DNA from: Desulfobacteraceae bacterium
GTDB lineage: Bacteria > Desulfobacterota > Desulfobacteria > Desulfobacterales > Desulfosalsimonadaceae
Assembly (NCBI GenBank): GCA_014237465.1
Contig: JABZFM010000003.1
Location: forward strand, 62,001-126,000
Length of the DNA stretch: 64,000 nt
Direction: 5' to 3'
Shown: positions 25,069-34,740 of the stretch, piece by piece
Numbering within the stretch: position 1 is the stretch's first letter
Layout: the number at the start of each line of letters is the position of its first letter
Notes under the pieces: generated by a model
Told to the model about the DNA's origin: nothing
The model's database searches: none
Seen by the model: only the letters and a program-made list of their open reading frames with translations
Position numbers and translations under genes: made by a program

Positions 25069-26664
25069 CTAAGCAATCAAAAGGGCTGCATGCGCAAGAC
25101 TCAATAACATATTATCAATGGATTGGGCCATGGACTGACGGATCTTTTCCGGATCTGTCAGCGGTAAATCATATTGAGAAACTGTAAGTGTTTTATTTTC
25201 TGCCAGATCAGTCAAATGATTCAACATCTCTTCCTTGTTTTTTGTCCCATCTAACATCGGAATCAGATGCATTGCCAAGGCGTCTGTATTTACAGTCTCA
25301 TGACGCTGATTGACGATACTCTGGCGGTGGTTGAGCTGATATATTGTCAGGTCGCTTACCTTTGGTTTGCTGCTCACACATTCGGTAAATTTCCCCTGCC
25401 AGGAGTTCAGGTTTATAGCACTGGAGGCAAAACAATGAAGCAAACCTCTCCCTAGTTCTCTTTTCCAGTCCTGATCTATAATCGAATCCTCGCCAAGCGC
25501 TTCTGTCATTTCCACTACACATTTATCCAGCAAAGCCTCAAAAGGGATTGTTCTTGGCCAGTGTTGTTTTAGAATCTTCAAGCTCGCTTTGATCACCGGA
25601 TTATCTGTTTCAATAAACCTTCCTTCTGACGTCTGAAACTTCTGCATCTGACCGTGAGTTAAGTCAATTGAACCGGTTTCAGGTGTTGTAGCCGAGGAAA
25701 CAAGAAGTCCTGTCAAGCTTTCTGAATCCAGATTTCGCTTTAATTCCCGTTCCTTTTTGCATAGCAACGTTTGTCTGAATTGCCGATTGCGCAAAAAATC
25801 CATATACTGCTCTTTCTGGATAATATCATGACTGACATTCTCAAGCGTGAGATTAACTTCTTCAGAAAAATCATTGTGAAACATCATACTGAAACTTGCA
25901 TCTGCCAAATATTGCAGGTCATGCTTTCCCGCCCGTTCAATAAACTGGTGAAAATATATGGGCGTGTTTACAACCTCCATATAATCATGGAAGATATACC
26001 AGTCCCCACTGGATTTTAAACTTTCAATTTCATTTTTTAAAAGAAGGGCATAGGGGTCATTGGTATTATTCCCGACAGATCCGGCAAGAAAGTCAATAAA
26101 TGCTTTGGCCTGCCCTATTTTTTTTTCAGGTTCGTCAAACTGACTTGCATGGTACAGCATCATATGGCGTATCATCTCTCTCATGTGCCAACCGGGATAG
26201 GTATTGTAGCTGATATAGGCGACGCCTTGTTCTGTCAGATTTTCTGATGTGATTGAAAGAATTTTTTCCTGCACAGATTCCGGCACCCATGAAAAGACAC
26301 CATGACAGATAATATAGTCAAACAATCCCAAGGATGCATCAACATCCAATATATTGCCGTGCTGAATATTAATATTTTTTAGCCCTAAGTCTGTAACCGT
26401 CTTTTTCCCTGATTCAGCGTGCCCTTCAGCAAGTTCAATCCCGACAAACTCGCTCTCCGGCAAAAAGTAAGCCATGGGAATAATATTCCCGCCACTGGCA
26501 CAACCAAGCTCAAGTATCCTGCAGCTGGTAACCGGGGCTGGAGACATGTTGAATATCTTTCCCAGCGTCGCAAGACGCTCAGGATGACTATTAGGATATG
26601 CCTGGCTTAGATAAGGAACTTCTTTATAACTTTTCCGCAGCCTTTCAATATTGGGGTCATGCAT
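25069..26664 (-). CDS. SAM-dependent methyltransferase with regulatory domain
   Basis: This 531-residue protein has a class I methyltransferase domain (about 25-190) with SAM-binding LELGCASGGNIIPMA and FVGIELAEGHAE. A middle domain (about 215-300) resembles the methyltransferase regulatory domain (MethyTransf_reg), and the C-terminal 200 residues are helical. Substrate unknown. It is the last minus-strand gene of the VgrG operon, where T6SS effectors or effector-modifying enzymes often sit. Its start is ATG 26664. No secretion signal is visible, so delivery by VgrG would need an adaptor. Confidence 0.8.
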   Translation of the reverse strand: MHDPNIERLRKSYKEVPYLSQAYPNSHPERLATLGKIFNMSPAPVTSCRILELGCASGGNIIPMAYFLPESEFVGIELAEGHAESGKKTVTDLGLKNINIQHGNILDVDASLGLFDYIICHGVFSWVPESVQEKILSITSENLTEQGVAYISYNTYPGWHMREMIRHMMLYHASQFDEPEKKIGQAKAFIDFLAGSVGNNTNDPYALLLKNEIESLKSSGDWYIFHDYMEVVNTPIYFHQFIERAGKHDLQYLADASFSMMFHNDFSEEVNLTLENVSHDIIQKEQYMDFLRNRQFRQTLLCKKERELKRNLDSESLTGLLVSSATTPETGSIDLTHGQMQKFQTSEGRFIETDNPVIKASLKILKQHWPRTIPFEALLDKCVVEMTEALGEDSIIDQDWKRELGRGLLHCFASSAINLNSWQGKFTECVSSKPKVSDLTIYQLNHRQSIVNQRHETVNTDALAMHLIPMLDGTKNKEEMLNHLTDLAENKTLTVSQYDLPLTDPEKIRQSMAQSIDNMLLSLAHAALLIA

Positions 26665-26745
26665 TATTTATTACCGAATTATAAGGTAGAAGGTAGAAGG
26701 TTGTAGACTGAAGGTAAAGGATATCACGCATCACCACCTAAATGT

Positions 26746-26762
26746 CTTCAGCCTTCTACCTT
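26746..26762. repeat. 17-bp repeat left of the DUF4150 gene
   Basis: CTTCAGCCTTCTACCTT. An exact second copy in the same orientation is at 27284-27300, on the other side of the DUF4150 gene. An inverted partial copy (AAGGTAGAAGG) is at 26690-26700. Confidence 0.7.
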
Positions 26763-26766
26763 ATTA

Positions 26767-27186
26767 TTATGGTGAAATGATAACTTTTGTCTGGCTGGGT
26801 GCGATTTGAGCACCGGCGGGCAGGTTTGCACTGACTCCGTTATGGGCGGTTATCGATGTGGCATGCACACAACCATCTCCCTGGATCTTTACTTTTGAGC
26901 TGGCTTTTTTAAACGTAACTTTACTCATGTTCATACCGGACATAACTCCTTTGTTAACTCCTGCTTCATCTCCCATAGATCTTGAAATCTCAGATTTTTT
27001 GGTTACGGCCGCCTTGCCGGCAATTTTGACTTTCGTAGATGTCTTACTGGCCTGGCTTACCGATGCTTTATTCGGGTAGGGCATCGGAACCGGGCTGGGT
27101 GCCGGCGGTGCGGGTGTCAGGCAAACATCCGGCATACCGAACGCTTCGCCGCCGCCTTTGCTGGATGCCGGAAATATTGCAACCAT
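26767..27186 (-). CDS. DUF4150/PAAR-like tip protein
   Basis: This 139-residue protein has the DUF4150 pattern: MVAIFPASSKGGGEAFGMPDVCLTPAP, then PVPMPYPNKA and a C-terminal Gly/Pro loop (IAPSQTKVIISP). It is a PAAR-like protein that caps the VgrG spike. It lies downstream of DUF3540 in the VgrG operon. The core is short, with no effector extension. Two exact 17-bp repeats flank the gene. RBS GGAGC at about 27195 fits the ATG at 27186. Confidence 0.85.
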   Translation of the reverse strand: MVAIFPASSKGGGEAFGMPDVCLTPAPPAPSPVPMPYPNKASVSQASKTSTKVKIAGKAAVTKKSEISRSMGDEAGVNKGVMSGMNMSKVTFKKASSKVKIQGDGCVHATSITAHNGVSANLPAGAQIAPSQTKVIISP

Positions 27187-27283
27187 ATTTTTTTGCTCCT
27201 ATGATTCTCTTAAAACTTGATTCACGAAAACCGAATCAAGTCGATGCTCTTTTCACCTTTTGTATTGTCCCGCAAAAAAAATA

Positions 27284-27300
27284 CTTCAGCCTTCTACCTT
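27284..27300. repeat. 17-bp repeat right of the DUF4150 gene
   Basis: Exact copy of the 26746-26762 repeat, same orientation. Direct flanking repeats around a single gene could mark recombination or a cassette. Confidence 0.7.
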
Positions 27301-27320
27301 CAACCTAAACACCTGCTTAA

Positions 27321-28220
27321 TTAACCCAAATGTATTTTCTCCCCCTTAATCTTCACATCATCTTCCGCCTTTATAATCGAGCTTTTACTCTTTAAATGAA
27401 ACGTTTTGTGAATCAACATTCTCATCCGGCCGGCTTTCACCTGATTAAGGTTTTCTGTTGTTCGGTACGTATTTATCGCTTTTTCAATGATTGAAGACGC
27501 TGTGGTTTCCAGTTTACCGGCTACCAGTTTAACTGACTCGATTCTGCTGACGACTGCCTTAATATTGTTTCTTGCTTCTTCAAGAAAGACACTGGTCCGT
27601 CGGGCAGAAACCCTAAGTTCCTGGCTGGTAATATCAATTTTACCAGGTTTTAATGACAGATCAGATTTTAGCTTTTCGAACATCTGCCCGACGACAGATA
27701 AACCGACCCCTGATCTGCCAGTTAATTCAACCTGCTGCCCTTTAAGGCGGATATTTCCCGCAGCATTTAACTCAATATTTCCTTTTGGTGCATCAAAAAC
27801 CACATTTTCTGCATTAGAAAAGATGCGGGCTTTTTTTGTATCCGGGTTATATTCAAACAGTAATGCATTATTATTTGAATAAACACATAGCGTCTGTCCT
27901 TTTTCCGAATTATTTAGTGATGCAAATGTGCCATCAGATAAAATCATTTGTGGAACAGGATCAGATTGCGGATTTTGATGATCCATTACTCCGATCACAT
28001 AAAAATTGCCATTATTATCCTCGATAACCAGAACCTCATCGTCTGTAGAAAACTTTTGCGGCAAAGAGATGGCCGGGCGAGCCATCACTTCTTTTCTGAT
28101 CTGATTCTCAGCAAAAGCGACTTTAACCAATCCCTGATTCTCCTCAGTCCTAACAATACGAGCCGTTCCGAAAAATTTATCTGAAGATTGATTTTCATAT
28201 ATTTTGGCAATATTTTGCAT
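27321..28220 (-). CDS. DUF3540 T6SS accessory protein
   Basis: This 299-residue protein fits DUF3540 (GTARIVRTEENQGLVKVAF at the start, then a long beta-helical C-terminus with SVFLEEARNNIKAVVSRIESVKLVAGKLETT). DUF3540 proteins sit between VgrG/DUF2169 and DUF4150 genes and probably help load or cap the spike. The C-terminus (IIKAEDDVKIKGEKIHLG) resembles the VgrG beta-prism end. It follows the pentapeptide protein gene. Confidence 0.8.
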   Translation of the reverse strand: MQNIAKIYENQSSDKFFGTARIVRTEENQGLVKVAFAENQIRKEVMARPAISLPQKFSTDDEVLVIEDNNGNFYVIGVMDHQNPQSDPVPQMILSDGTFASLNNSEKGQTLCVYSNNNALLFEYNPDTKKARIFSNAENVVFDAPKGNIELNAAGNIRLKGQQVELTGRSGVGLSVVGQMFEKLKSDLSLKPGKIDITSQELRVSARRTSVFLEEARNNIKAVVSRIESVKLVAGKLETTASSIIEKAINTYRTTENLNQVKAGRMRMLIHKTFHLKSKSSIIKAEDDVKIKGEKIHLG

Positions 28221-28253
28221 ATTTTCCTCCGGTTACCTGACAGCAAATATTTT

Positions 28254-30068
28254 TTACTTCGGCTGGGCTGGCGGTCTCCAGTCCTCGGCTTCAGCAAGGT
28301 CTTTGTCTGTGTATTCTGCAAGTTTTCTGACTGATCCTGTCCAATTTACGCCCTGATCCACTATTCTGTGCAGAACCGACTGAGTCAAATCCGCCCCTGA
28401 AAAATCAGTCTTTCTTAAAACTGCATGTGAAAATACCGAGTAAGGTAATTTCGCATACATAAACCGTGCACCTTCACAGTCTGCATAGTTAAACTCCGCA
28501 CGATCAAGCCTTGCTGCACTGAAATCGGTATTCTTCAATACTGCTTTTACAAAAAGTGCACATCTGCAATCAGCCCCTTTTAGCATTGCTCTTTGAAGAT
28601 CAGCACCAGAAAAATCACACGTATGGCACCCAGCCTTATTTAAAGAAACTGATTTAAGATTTGCATTTTCAAAACAGACTTGTTTGCATTTTGCCCCATC
28701 TAACCTGGCACCTTCAAGATCTGACTCACCAAAGTCTGAATCGGTTAGGTCAAAGCCCCTGAGATCCATTGCTTTAAAAGAAGTTTTTCTTAAATTACAT
28801 AATAAAAAGGAAGTTTTATTAAGTATCGTTTCAGTAAAATCAACCTTTTCAAAATCAGTTGACTCAATTTTAGCACCGCTGAAATCAATTCCTTTCAATA
28901 GGCTGTCTGTCATTTCACAATAGCTCAACCTGACATCCCTGAAAACAGCGTTCGACAGATCTGCTTCTGAAAAAAAGGCATTGTTCATGATTGCACTGCT
29001 GAAATCTGCTTCAACAAGATCAGTCCGTGAAAAATCAGTATCTGATAAATTACATCCAATAAACCTTGCACGGGCTAACCGGGCTCCTGAAAAATCCGCA
29101 CCGGTCAGGTCCAAATGGCTGAAATCAACGCCATGGAGGTCTGATTTATTTAACCTTGCTCCAGCCAGTTCTGCCCCTTCAAATGAGGTACCTGCCAAAC
29201 TTGTTTTACTGATTTCGATTTCAAACAACTTTTTGTGCGACAGGTCCATCCCGTTCATATTGCAGTCTAAAAAACAACAGGATGAAAGATCATCCGGAAG
29301 CAGATGATTCAGTCCGGTCAAATCAGATCCTGATATGGTTATTGCTTTAAATCCCGACTCTTTAAAATCTGAACCAGTAAATTCAGAATCTGTAAATTCA
29401 GATTGGAACAATTCAGACTCATGATATCTACATGATATTATTTTACATTTTTTAAAATATACTTCTGACATATTGGATCGGCTGAATTCAGTTTTATCAA
29501 GGCTGCATGTTTGAAAACGGGCCCCTTTTAAATCATCTGACACAAATTCAGACTCTTTGAAATCCGCTTCAATAAATCTGACATACTGAAGATCTGAATC
29601 CTCAAAACACACACCCTTCAGATCCATGCTCCCCTTTGCATATCCTGTGTACCCTTCTTTTTTCAGCAATTCAATGTCTTCATCACGCAGAACTGTTTCA
29701 CTGAATTCTATCTCGACTCGCGATGAATCTTTAACAATAATATTATCCGTTATGAATAAGGAATTAGCTAGATCGCAGTTTTTAAAAATTGCACCCGTGC
29801 AGTCACAATTTACAAAGATTGTTCCTGGCAGCTTTACATTTAAAAACTTTATCTCCCTGAGATTAACGTTATTAAACACCACTCCATCAAAAACAGACTC
29901 TTTTATTGAGGCTTTTTTAAAATCGACCTGATCAAAAGTAATGTTTTTGAATCTCGCCTTCTTTATCTCCATTTCAGACAGGTCTGCCATTGAAAACAAT
30001 TTATTTTCAATAGCTTCATCTTTTCTGATATGAGCGTAAATCAATTCTGCCGGCGTAACGTCTTTCAT
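28254..30068 (-). CDS. Pentapeptide-repeat protein of the VgrG operon
   Basis: This 604-residue protein is built almost wholly of A(D/N)LXX-type pentapeptides (for example ARLNKSDLHGVDFSHLDLTGADFSG and similar), giving a right-handed quadrilateral beta-helix. There is no signal or TM. Pentapeptide proteins are usual companions of DUF2169 in T6SS clusters and may act in effector handling or DNA-like mimicry. The reading frame starts 7 bp after the stop of the upstream gene. I cannot assign a partner. Confidence 0.85.
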   Translation of the reverse strand: MKDVTPAELIYAHIRKDEAIENKLFSMADLSEMEIKKARFKNITFDQVDFKKASIKESVFDGVVFNNVNLREIKFLNVKLPGTIFVNCDCTGAIFKNCDLANSLFITDNIIVKDSSRVEIEFSETVLRDEDIELLKKEGYTGYAKGSMDLKGVCFEDSDLQYVRFIEADFKESEFVSDDLKGARFQTCSLDKTEFSRSNMSEVYFKKCKIISCRYHESELFQSEFTDSEFTGSDFKESGFKAITISGSDLTGLNHLLPDDLSSCCFLDCNMNGMDLSHKKLFEIEISKTSLAGTSFEGAELAGARLNKSDLHGVDFSHLDLTGADFSGARLARARFIGCNLSDTDFSRTDLVEADFSSAIMNNAFFSEADLSNAVFRDVRLSYCEMTDSLLKGIDFSGAKIESTDFEKVDFTETILNKTSFLLCNLRKTSFKAMDLRGFDLTDSDFGESDLEGARLDGAKCKQVCFENANLKSVSLNKAGCHTCDFSGADLQRAMLKGADCRCALFVKAVLKNTDFSAARLDRAEFNYADCEGARFMYAKLPYSVFSHAVLRKTDFSGADLTQSVLHRIVDQGVNWTGSVRKLAEYTDKDLAEAEDWRPPAQPK

Positions 30069-30074
30069 TTTTTT

Positions 30075-32288
30075 CTATCTGCCTGATAATTTGGTCATTT
30101 TCAGATTGGCATTTTCAAATCTTGTCTTGTTTATGACTGCATCCAGAAACTCCGCGCCATATATATTGGAAGCCCTGAAATCTGCCATCGTCAAATCCGC
30201 TTTTTCAAGATTGGCTTCAAAAAGATTCATGGTCATACATTCTGCCTGATAAAGATTTGCTTTGGAAAGCCTTGAATACCTCAAATCCGCACCCACAAAA
30301 CTGGCGGATTTTAAAGATGCGGATGCAAAGTTAGCACCCTCCATGTTTGAAAAAGCAAAATCAGCATGATCCAGGATTGCATTTTCCCATATGGAATAAT
30401 GCCCGGTAACATTTCGAAAAATACCATGTGTAAAATTGGTTTGGTTCGAAGCGCGAAGTCCGGTTATATCTGCATCGGTCATATTAACCTTAATCCCCTC
30501 TGCATCTTCCACGCTTGCTTCAACAAGGCTGGCACCCTTAAAATCAGCACCTGAAAGCTTGCTCTTTGAAAAATCCGCCGCCCGGCAGACGCATTGCTGT
30601 AAAGAGGCATTTTCCAAGTCTGCTTCATAAAAACTTGCGCTTTCTGCATTGGCATTATCTATAAGCGCATTCTGCAATTTAGAACCATCAAAAATCGCAT
30701 CTTTAAGAACAGAATCCCTTAGGTCTGCGCCGGAAAGATTGGCACCGGTAAGATCAGCATCTTTCAAAATGGCCTTTTGAAGATTTGCTAAAGAAAGATC
30801 AACACCTGAAAGAGAGACATTTGTTAAAATTGCACCGGAAAGATTTGAATTGGTAAGCTTCGTCTCTGACAATATGGCATCCTTAAAATCAACCCCCTGC
30901 ATGTCAAGCCCTGACAAGTCGATGTTACGAAGGTCTTCTCCCCTGAATGTTTCGCCTTTTGCTAACCGTTCTTTTACAATTTTACGATCTATGGCTTCTT
31001 CTTTCTCTCTTTTAAGCCCAAACTCTTCCATCAGAAGAATTTCCTTGTCTTTATCTTCCTGTGTCGGTTCCGGCAGTTCCAGATGCGTATCAAAACCCGC
31101 TTCAATCAGCTCTGCATTTAGTTTCTCTTCAGCTTCTTTTATTTGATCCTCTATATTGACCGCTTCTGCTGCACCCGCTTCAGTTTCGGTTTGTTCAGGC
31201 TCTATAAATTGAAAATCTTCATCAACATCCAATTGCTTGAGGAAAAGTTCATGATAATGCGCTTTTGGCTGCGCTAATTCCTCCAATTTTTCCGAAACGA
31301 TAAAACAGTGAGAAACCTCCTCATAATCTTCGGTCAATATTTCTGAAAGACCTCGCCACACGAGAACAGCCTTTTCTGACTCCATATCAATCCATAATGT
31401 GTCTAGCCTTAACGTAACCTCTTTAAAAACCGCCTGACCGGAGTTGCCTTTTTCTTTTTTATGAAGAAAAGCGCGTGGCTTTAACCCGGGTAGTTGCGAT
31501 TTATAGATTGCATGGGAATGATGAAAGTTTTCAAAGGAGAGGTGTTCATCTCCTGTTAAATATCCTTCAACCTGCATATTTAAAGGCGCTGCATTAAAAA
31601 ATCCCCAGTCAAAATCTTTTGGATACCATGGCCATCGTTCTTTAAGCCAGCTACCCTTATACGTTCCCAGCTTGGAATACCTCTGAATCCACATATCTCC
31701 AATCGGGCCAAATCCAGCCGGTTCAGGATTGCTCCCAGGAGAATCTATCAAATTTTTTATATCTTCAATGTTGGGAAGCGGCCATATTTTTGACCCATCC
31801 GCCTTTTTAATCTTTGCATACCCTTTGCCGACGGGATTTTTCTTATATCCGCTACCGCCGAAACTGTTCTCATATCTTAAATCCATTTGCGTAAACGGTT
31901 TGGGATCTGAAATTGTTCGGGTAATCTGATTCCAGTACCGATCCCCAAAAACTCCGAGTGTCTTTGAGTGATTCCCTGCCTGGAAATTGACTTTACATGC
32001 AGGGACCGCTTTTCCAAAGGGGGCATAACATTTTCCGATCAAGAGGATATCAGTGCGGGGTTTATAATAAGCAAAATCAGAACTGTATCTGCAGCTGCCA
32101 TTTCCCTCATCATCATCTGGAAAAAGCTCGTCTCCGGTTGGAAAAACATGGTCATCTGAGAGGATAGCAGGGCTTTCCGGCTTTAAGTCGAATGTCCCTT
32201 TCACAATCAGCGTAAGCGAGTGTTTAGGGAAATTGACTCTGCCGGTTATAAATGCAAATGATAAAGAAGACTGATTTAAAATTTCCAT
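30075..32288 (-). CDS. DUF2169 and pentapeptide-repeat fusion (T6SS adaptor)
   Basis: This 737-residue protein has an N-terminal DUF2169 domain (about 1-345; SLSFAFITGRVNFPKHSLTL, then FPTGDELFPDD, FGPIGDMWIQR), a Glu-rich linker (about 380-450), and a pentapeptide beta-helix (about 460-737). DUF2169 proteins are chaperone/adaptors for T6SS cargo loaded on VgrG or PAAR tips. The fusion links that function to the beta-helix of the neighbouring pentapeptide protein. It lies directly after vgrG. Confidence 0.87.
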   Translation of the reverse strand: MEILNQSSLSFAFITGRVNFPKHSLTLIVKGTFDLKPESPAILSDDHVFPTGDELFPDDDEGNGSCRYSSDFAYYKPRTDILLIGKCYAPFGKAVPACKVNFQAGNHSKTLGVFGDRYWNQITRTISDPKPFTQMDLRYENSFGGSGYKKNPVGKGYAKIKKADGSKIWPLPNIEDIKNLIDSPGSNPEPAGFGPIGDMWIQRYSKLGTYKGSWLKERWPWYPKDFDWGFFNAAPLNMQVEGYLTGDEHLSFENFHHSHAIYKSQLPGLKPRAFLHKKEKGNSGQAVFKEVTLRLDTLWIDMESEKAVLVWRGLSEILTEDYEEVSHCFIVSEKLEELAQPKAHYHELFLKQLDVDEDFQFIEPEQTETEAGAAEAVNIEDQIKEAEEKLNAELIEAGFDTHLELPEPTQEDKDKEILLMEEFGLKREKEEAIDRKIVKERLAKGETFRGEDLRNIDLSGLDMQGVDFKDAILSETKLTNSNLSGAILTNVSLSGVDLSLANLQKAILKDADLTGANLSGADLRDSVLKDAIFDGSKLQNALIDNANAESASFYEADLENASLQQCVCRAADFSKSKLSGADFKGASLVEASVEDAEGIKVNMTDADITGLRASNQTNFTHGIFRNVTGHYSIWENAILDHADFAFSNMEGANFASASLKSASFVGADLRYSRLSKANLYQAECMTMNLFEANLEKADLTMADFRASNIYGAEFLDAVINKTRFENANLKMTKLSGR

Positions 32289-32354
32289 AAATGATCTGAC
32301 AAATACTTAAGAATTATTATATGGTTATAACTTTGGTTATTAACGAAAAAATCA

Positions 32355-34598
32355 TCAGGTAATTTTAGCATCCCCATGCTTTATCCAGGCCCCCTTGACT
32401 TGAAGGGTTTTTGAAATAGTTACGGCTCCGTCAAGCGTGATGTCTGACCCTTGGATCTTGACGTCACCTCCTTTTATTAAAACATCGCCGGATGCTTGTA
32501 CCGTTATCGATGCGCCTTTAATTTTGTTCGCTCCACTGGCATCGATTGTTACGGTACCGAGAGAATTGAGATCATAGGATCCACACATCAAATCATATGC
32601 CGCATTGATTTTTTCCAGCTTTGACGGTGCATTTAAAACTCTTGCGGCTGATTTTTCCACTTTCAAACTGGCATTTGTCACCAACTCAAAGGCTGCACAT
32701 GCACTCTGTTTGGCACCGACAAATATCTCACTCGTCGCCGCAAGCGCCTGGGAGGCTTTTGCGCCGACAAACGTTTCTTCTGTTGTAGCCAGGCTGTGAG
32801 ATACTTTTGTACCGGTAAATGTTTCATTCGTATTTCCTATAGTAACAGACGTTTTGTCTCCTTCAAATTTTTCAGTTGTGGTACCGACTGTATGGGAATT
32901 AACATTGTCCTTATACGTAATCTGTGCAGCACCGGTGCACTCATATTTATATGTAGCGCCATGTTTGACGTATACCTTTCCATTGGTTAGACGTTTTTCC
33001 GGTCCATGCACTTTTCTGACATAATCACCGTCAGTCTTAAAAAATAAATTCCCCTCATTCGGTGCGCCCAGGGAAATAACAGTACCTTGTGTGGGTGATG
33101 ACAAATGAATCTGCTGTCCGCCATCAGAATCTTCAATCCTGATCTGGTTGCCGCCCCCGGTTCGGATGACGCTTGAGGTCTGATTCCCGCCGGTGACCGG
33201 GCTCATGGTATCGGGATTCGGTACGGATCCGGCAATAATCGGTCGATCCGGATCTCCGTCAACAAAGGTTAACAGCACTTCCGTGCCTTTATGCAGCGGA
33301 AAATGCATGCCAAAATTTGCGCCCGAATACGGCTGTGCCATGCGGACCCACCGGGAGGCCTTGCCTTCCGAGTTTCCGCTCTGGTCAAAGGGAAGAATCA
33401 CCTTGTATCGGCCCTCATCATCGACTTCCGCGTACTGGCCGTCTCCGGCTGCATCGACAGTGCCATTCATGGTTCCATTGAATCTAGGGCGGGGCGTGTC
33501 TCTTTCCGGACGGAACTGGATATCCGCCGGGATGGCTGAAAACTGGTTGGTGTAGCCCGGACCTTGGTCATCCGATTCCGCTGATTCTGATTCACCTTCT
33601 GGAAACCGGGTTTGCCTGCCCTTATGCGCAACATCCAGGATCAGATATCGCTGGTTATAACTTTCTCTGTAATGTCCGGCCAGTTCAAACAGGTACCCTG
33701 GTCGAAGATTGGCGGCCGTACTTTCACCGTAGAAAACCTGCTCCCGGCACAAGAGTTCTTCTGCTCGGATCCTTGCCAGGGCATTGCCTTCTTCCGGTGT
33801 TTTGAAATGCTCGCCGTAAATATATACCGTTCCCCGGCCCCCGGAGGCATCCACATCCGCCTCTCCCCGAAGGTCAAGGGTCGGCCGCCGGTAATTATAA
33901 TCCCGCAACACCACATTTGCAGGGAGCATCTGCTGTCTGCAGGTAAGGGTCCGGACAGCATCTTCATCTGTCGGTGCTAAACCGGACGGCGGAACATAAT
34001 TAATCGTAACATTGCCGATGACATCCTGGTGGGATGTTGAACTGTCCGTAATAATCAGCTTGTCACCGTTATCCGTCTGTTCAAAATAATAGAATATTCC
34101 TTCCCGTTCCATCCAGCGCGAAACAAATGCAAAGTCAGATTCCCGATACTGACAGATATATTCCCATGTGGGATAATCGGCAGTTAACCGGATATCAAAG
34201 TCATTACTGGTCAATCCTGCCTGGGTCATCATTTCCTCTATGATGCCCTGCACATTTTTTTCCAGAAAAAGTTCATTGTCATGAGAAAGCGTTGACTGCC
34301 AGAATCTCGGAACCAGAACACCCCGGTAAAATACATTCTCATCAACTTCCTGGAGTTGTTCAAACCGGGACATGATCCCGTAAATGGGCAATTCAATATC
34401 CGGTGTTACAATGGTAAACGTGGCCGGATTCTGAAGCACCGATCGGCCATCAATATCCGGGTCGTTGGATGAGAGGGTGATATCAAATTCATAAAGCTTT
34501 GAAATACTTTCCGAGCCTTTGAATCTGACCACCGCAAAGGTATCTTCCGGAAAGGCTTGTGAAACAAAGGTAAAATTTTTCTGATCCTGGTACGTCAT
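32355..34598 (-). CDS. vgrG: VgrG spike protein (TssI)
   Basis: This 747-residue VgrG has a gp27/gp44-like N-terminal part (about 1-370; FTFVSQAFPEDTFAVVRFKG, and WMEREGIFYYFEQ), an OB/gp5 section (about 385-470; RWVRMAQPYSGANFGMHFPLHKGTEVLLTF), and a beta-prism C-terminus with repeats such as TVGTTTEKF and ATTEETFVGAK. It ends in KGGDVKIQGSDITL, without a large effector domain, so cargo must bind as separate proteins. The operon downstream carries adaptor and PAAR-like genes. Confidence 0.95.
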   Translation of the reverse strand: MTYQDQKNFTFVSQAFPEDTFAVVRFKGSESISKLYEFDITLSSNDPDIDGRSVLQNPATFTIVTPDIELPIYGIMSRFEQLQEVDENVFYRGVLVPRFWQSTLSHDNELFLEKNVQGIIEEMMTQAGLTSNDFDIRLTADYPTWEYICQYRESDFAFVSRWMEREGIFYYFEQTDNGDKLIITDSSTSHQDVIGNVTINYVPPSGLAPTDEDAVRTLTCRQQMLPANVVLRDYNYRRPTLDLRGEADVDASGGRGTVYIYGEHFKTPEEGNALARIRAEELLCREQVFYGESTAANLRPGYLFELAGHYRESYNQRYLILDVAHKGRQTRFPEGESESAESDDQGPGYTNQFSAIPADIQFRPERDTPRPRFNGTMNGTVDAAGDGQYAEVDDEGRYKVILPFDQSGNSEGKASRWVRMAQPYSGANFGMHFPLHKGTEVLLTFVDGDPDRPIIAGSVPNPDTMSPVTGGNQTSSVIRTGGGNQIRIEDSDGGQQIHLSSPTQGTVISLGAPNEGNLFFKTDGDYVRKVHGPEKRLTNGKVYVKHGATYKYECTGAAQITYKDNVNSHTVGTTTEKFEGDKTSVTIGNTNETFTGTKVSHSLATTEETFVGAKASQALAATSEIFVGAKQSACAAFELVTNASLKVEKSAARVLNAPSKLEKINAAYDLMCGSYDLNSLGTVTIDASGANKIKGASITVQASGDVLIKGGDVKIQGSDITLDGAVTISKTLQVKGAWIKHGDAKIT

Positions 34599-34616
34599 TA
34601 TATTTTTCCTTCAAAG

Positions 34617-34739
34617 GATGGCTTTGTAAAAAGCTCAAATTCTGTGTTGCACTGCATTCTTCGTCACTGCGGAGTAGGCGAGCTACGCCTCATTCCTCAG
34701 AATTTGTGCGCCTTGAATTTGAACTTTTTTCTTTGCCAT
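34617..34739. repeat. Palindromic dispersed repeat, copy 4
   Basis: GATGGCTTTGTAAAAAGCTC at the left and CTTTTTTCTTTGCCATT at the right pair imperfectly. The core (CTGTGTTGCACTGCATTC, GTCACTGCGGAGTAGG, CTACGCCTCATTCCTC) matches copy 3. It fills the gap between vgrG and tssH. Confidence 0.75.
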
Positions 34740-34740
34740 T

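Noticed and set aside
28684-31146. Plus-strand frames opposite the pentapeptide genes
   Set aside because: The repetitive codon pattern of the real genes opens long mirror frames; they have no start signals.
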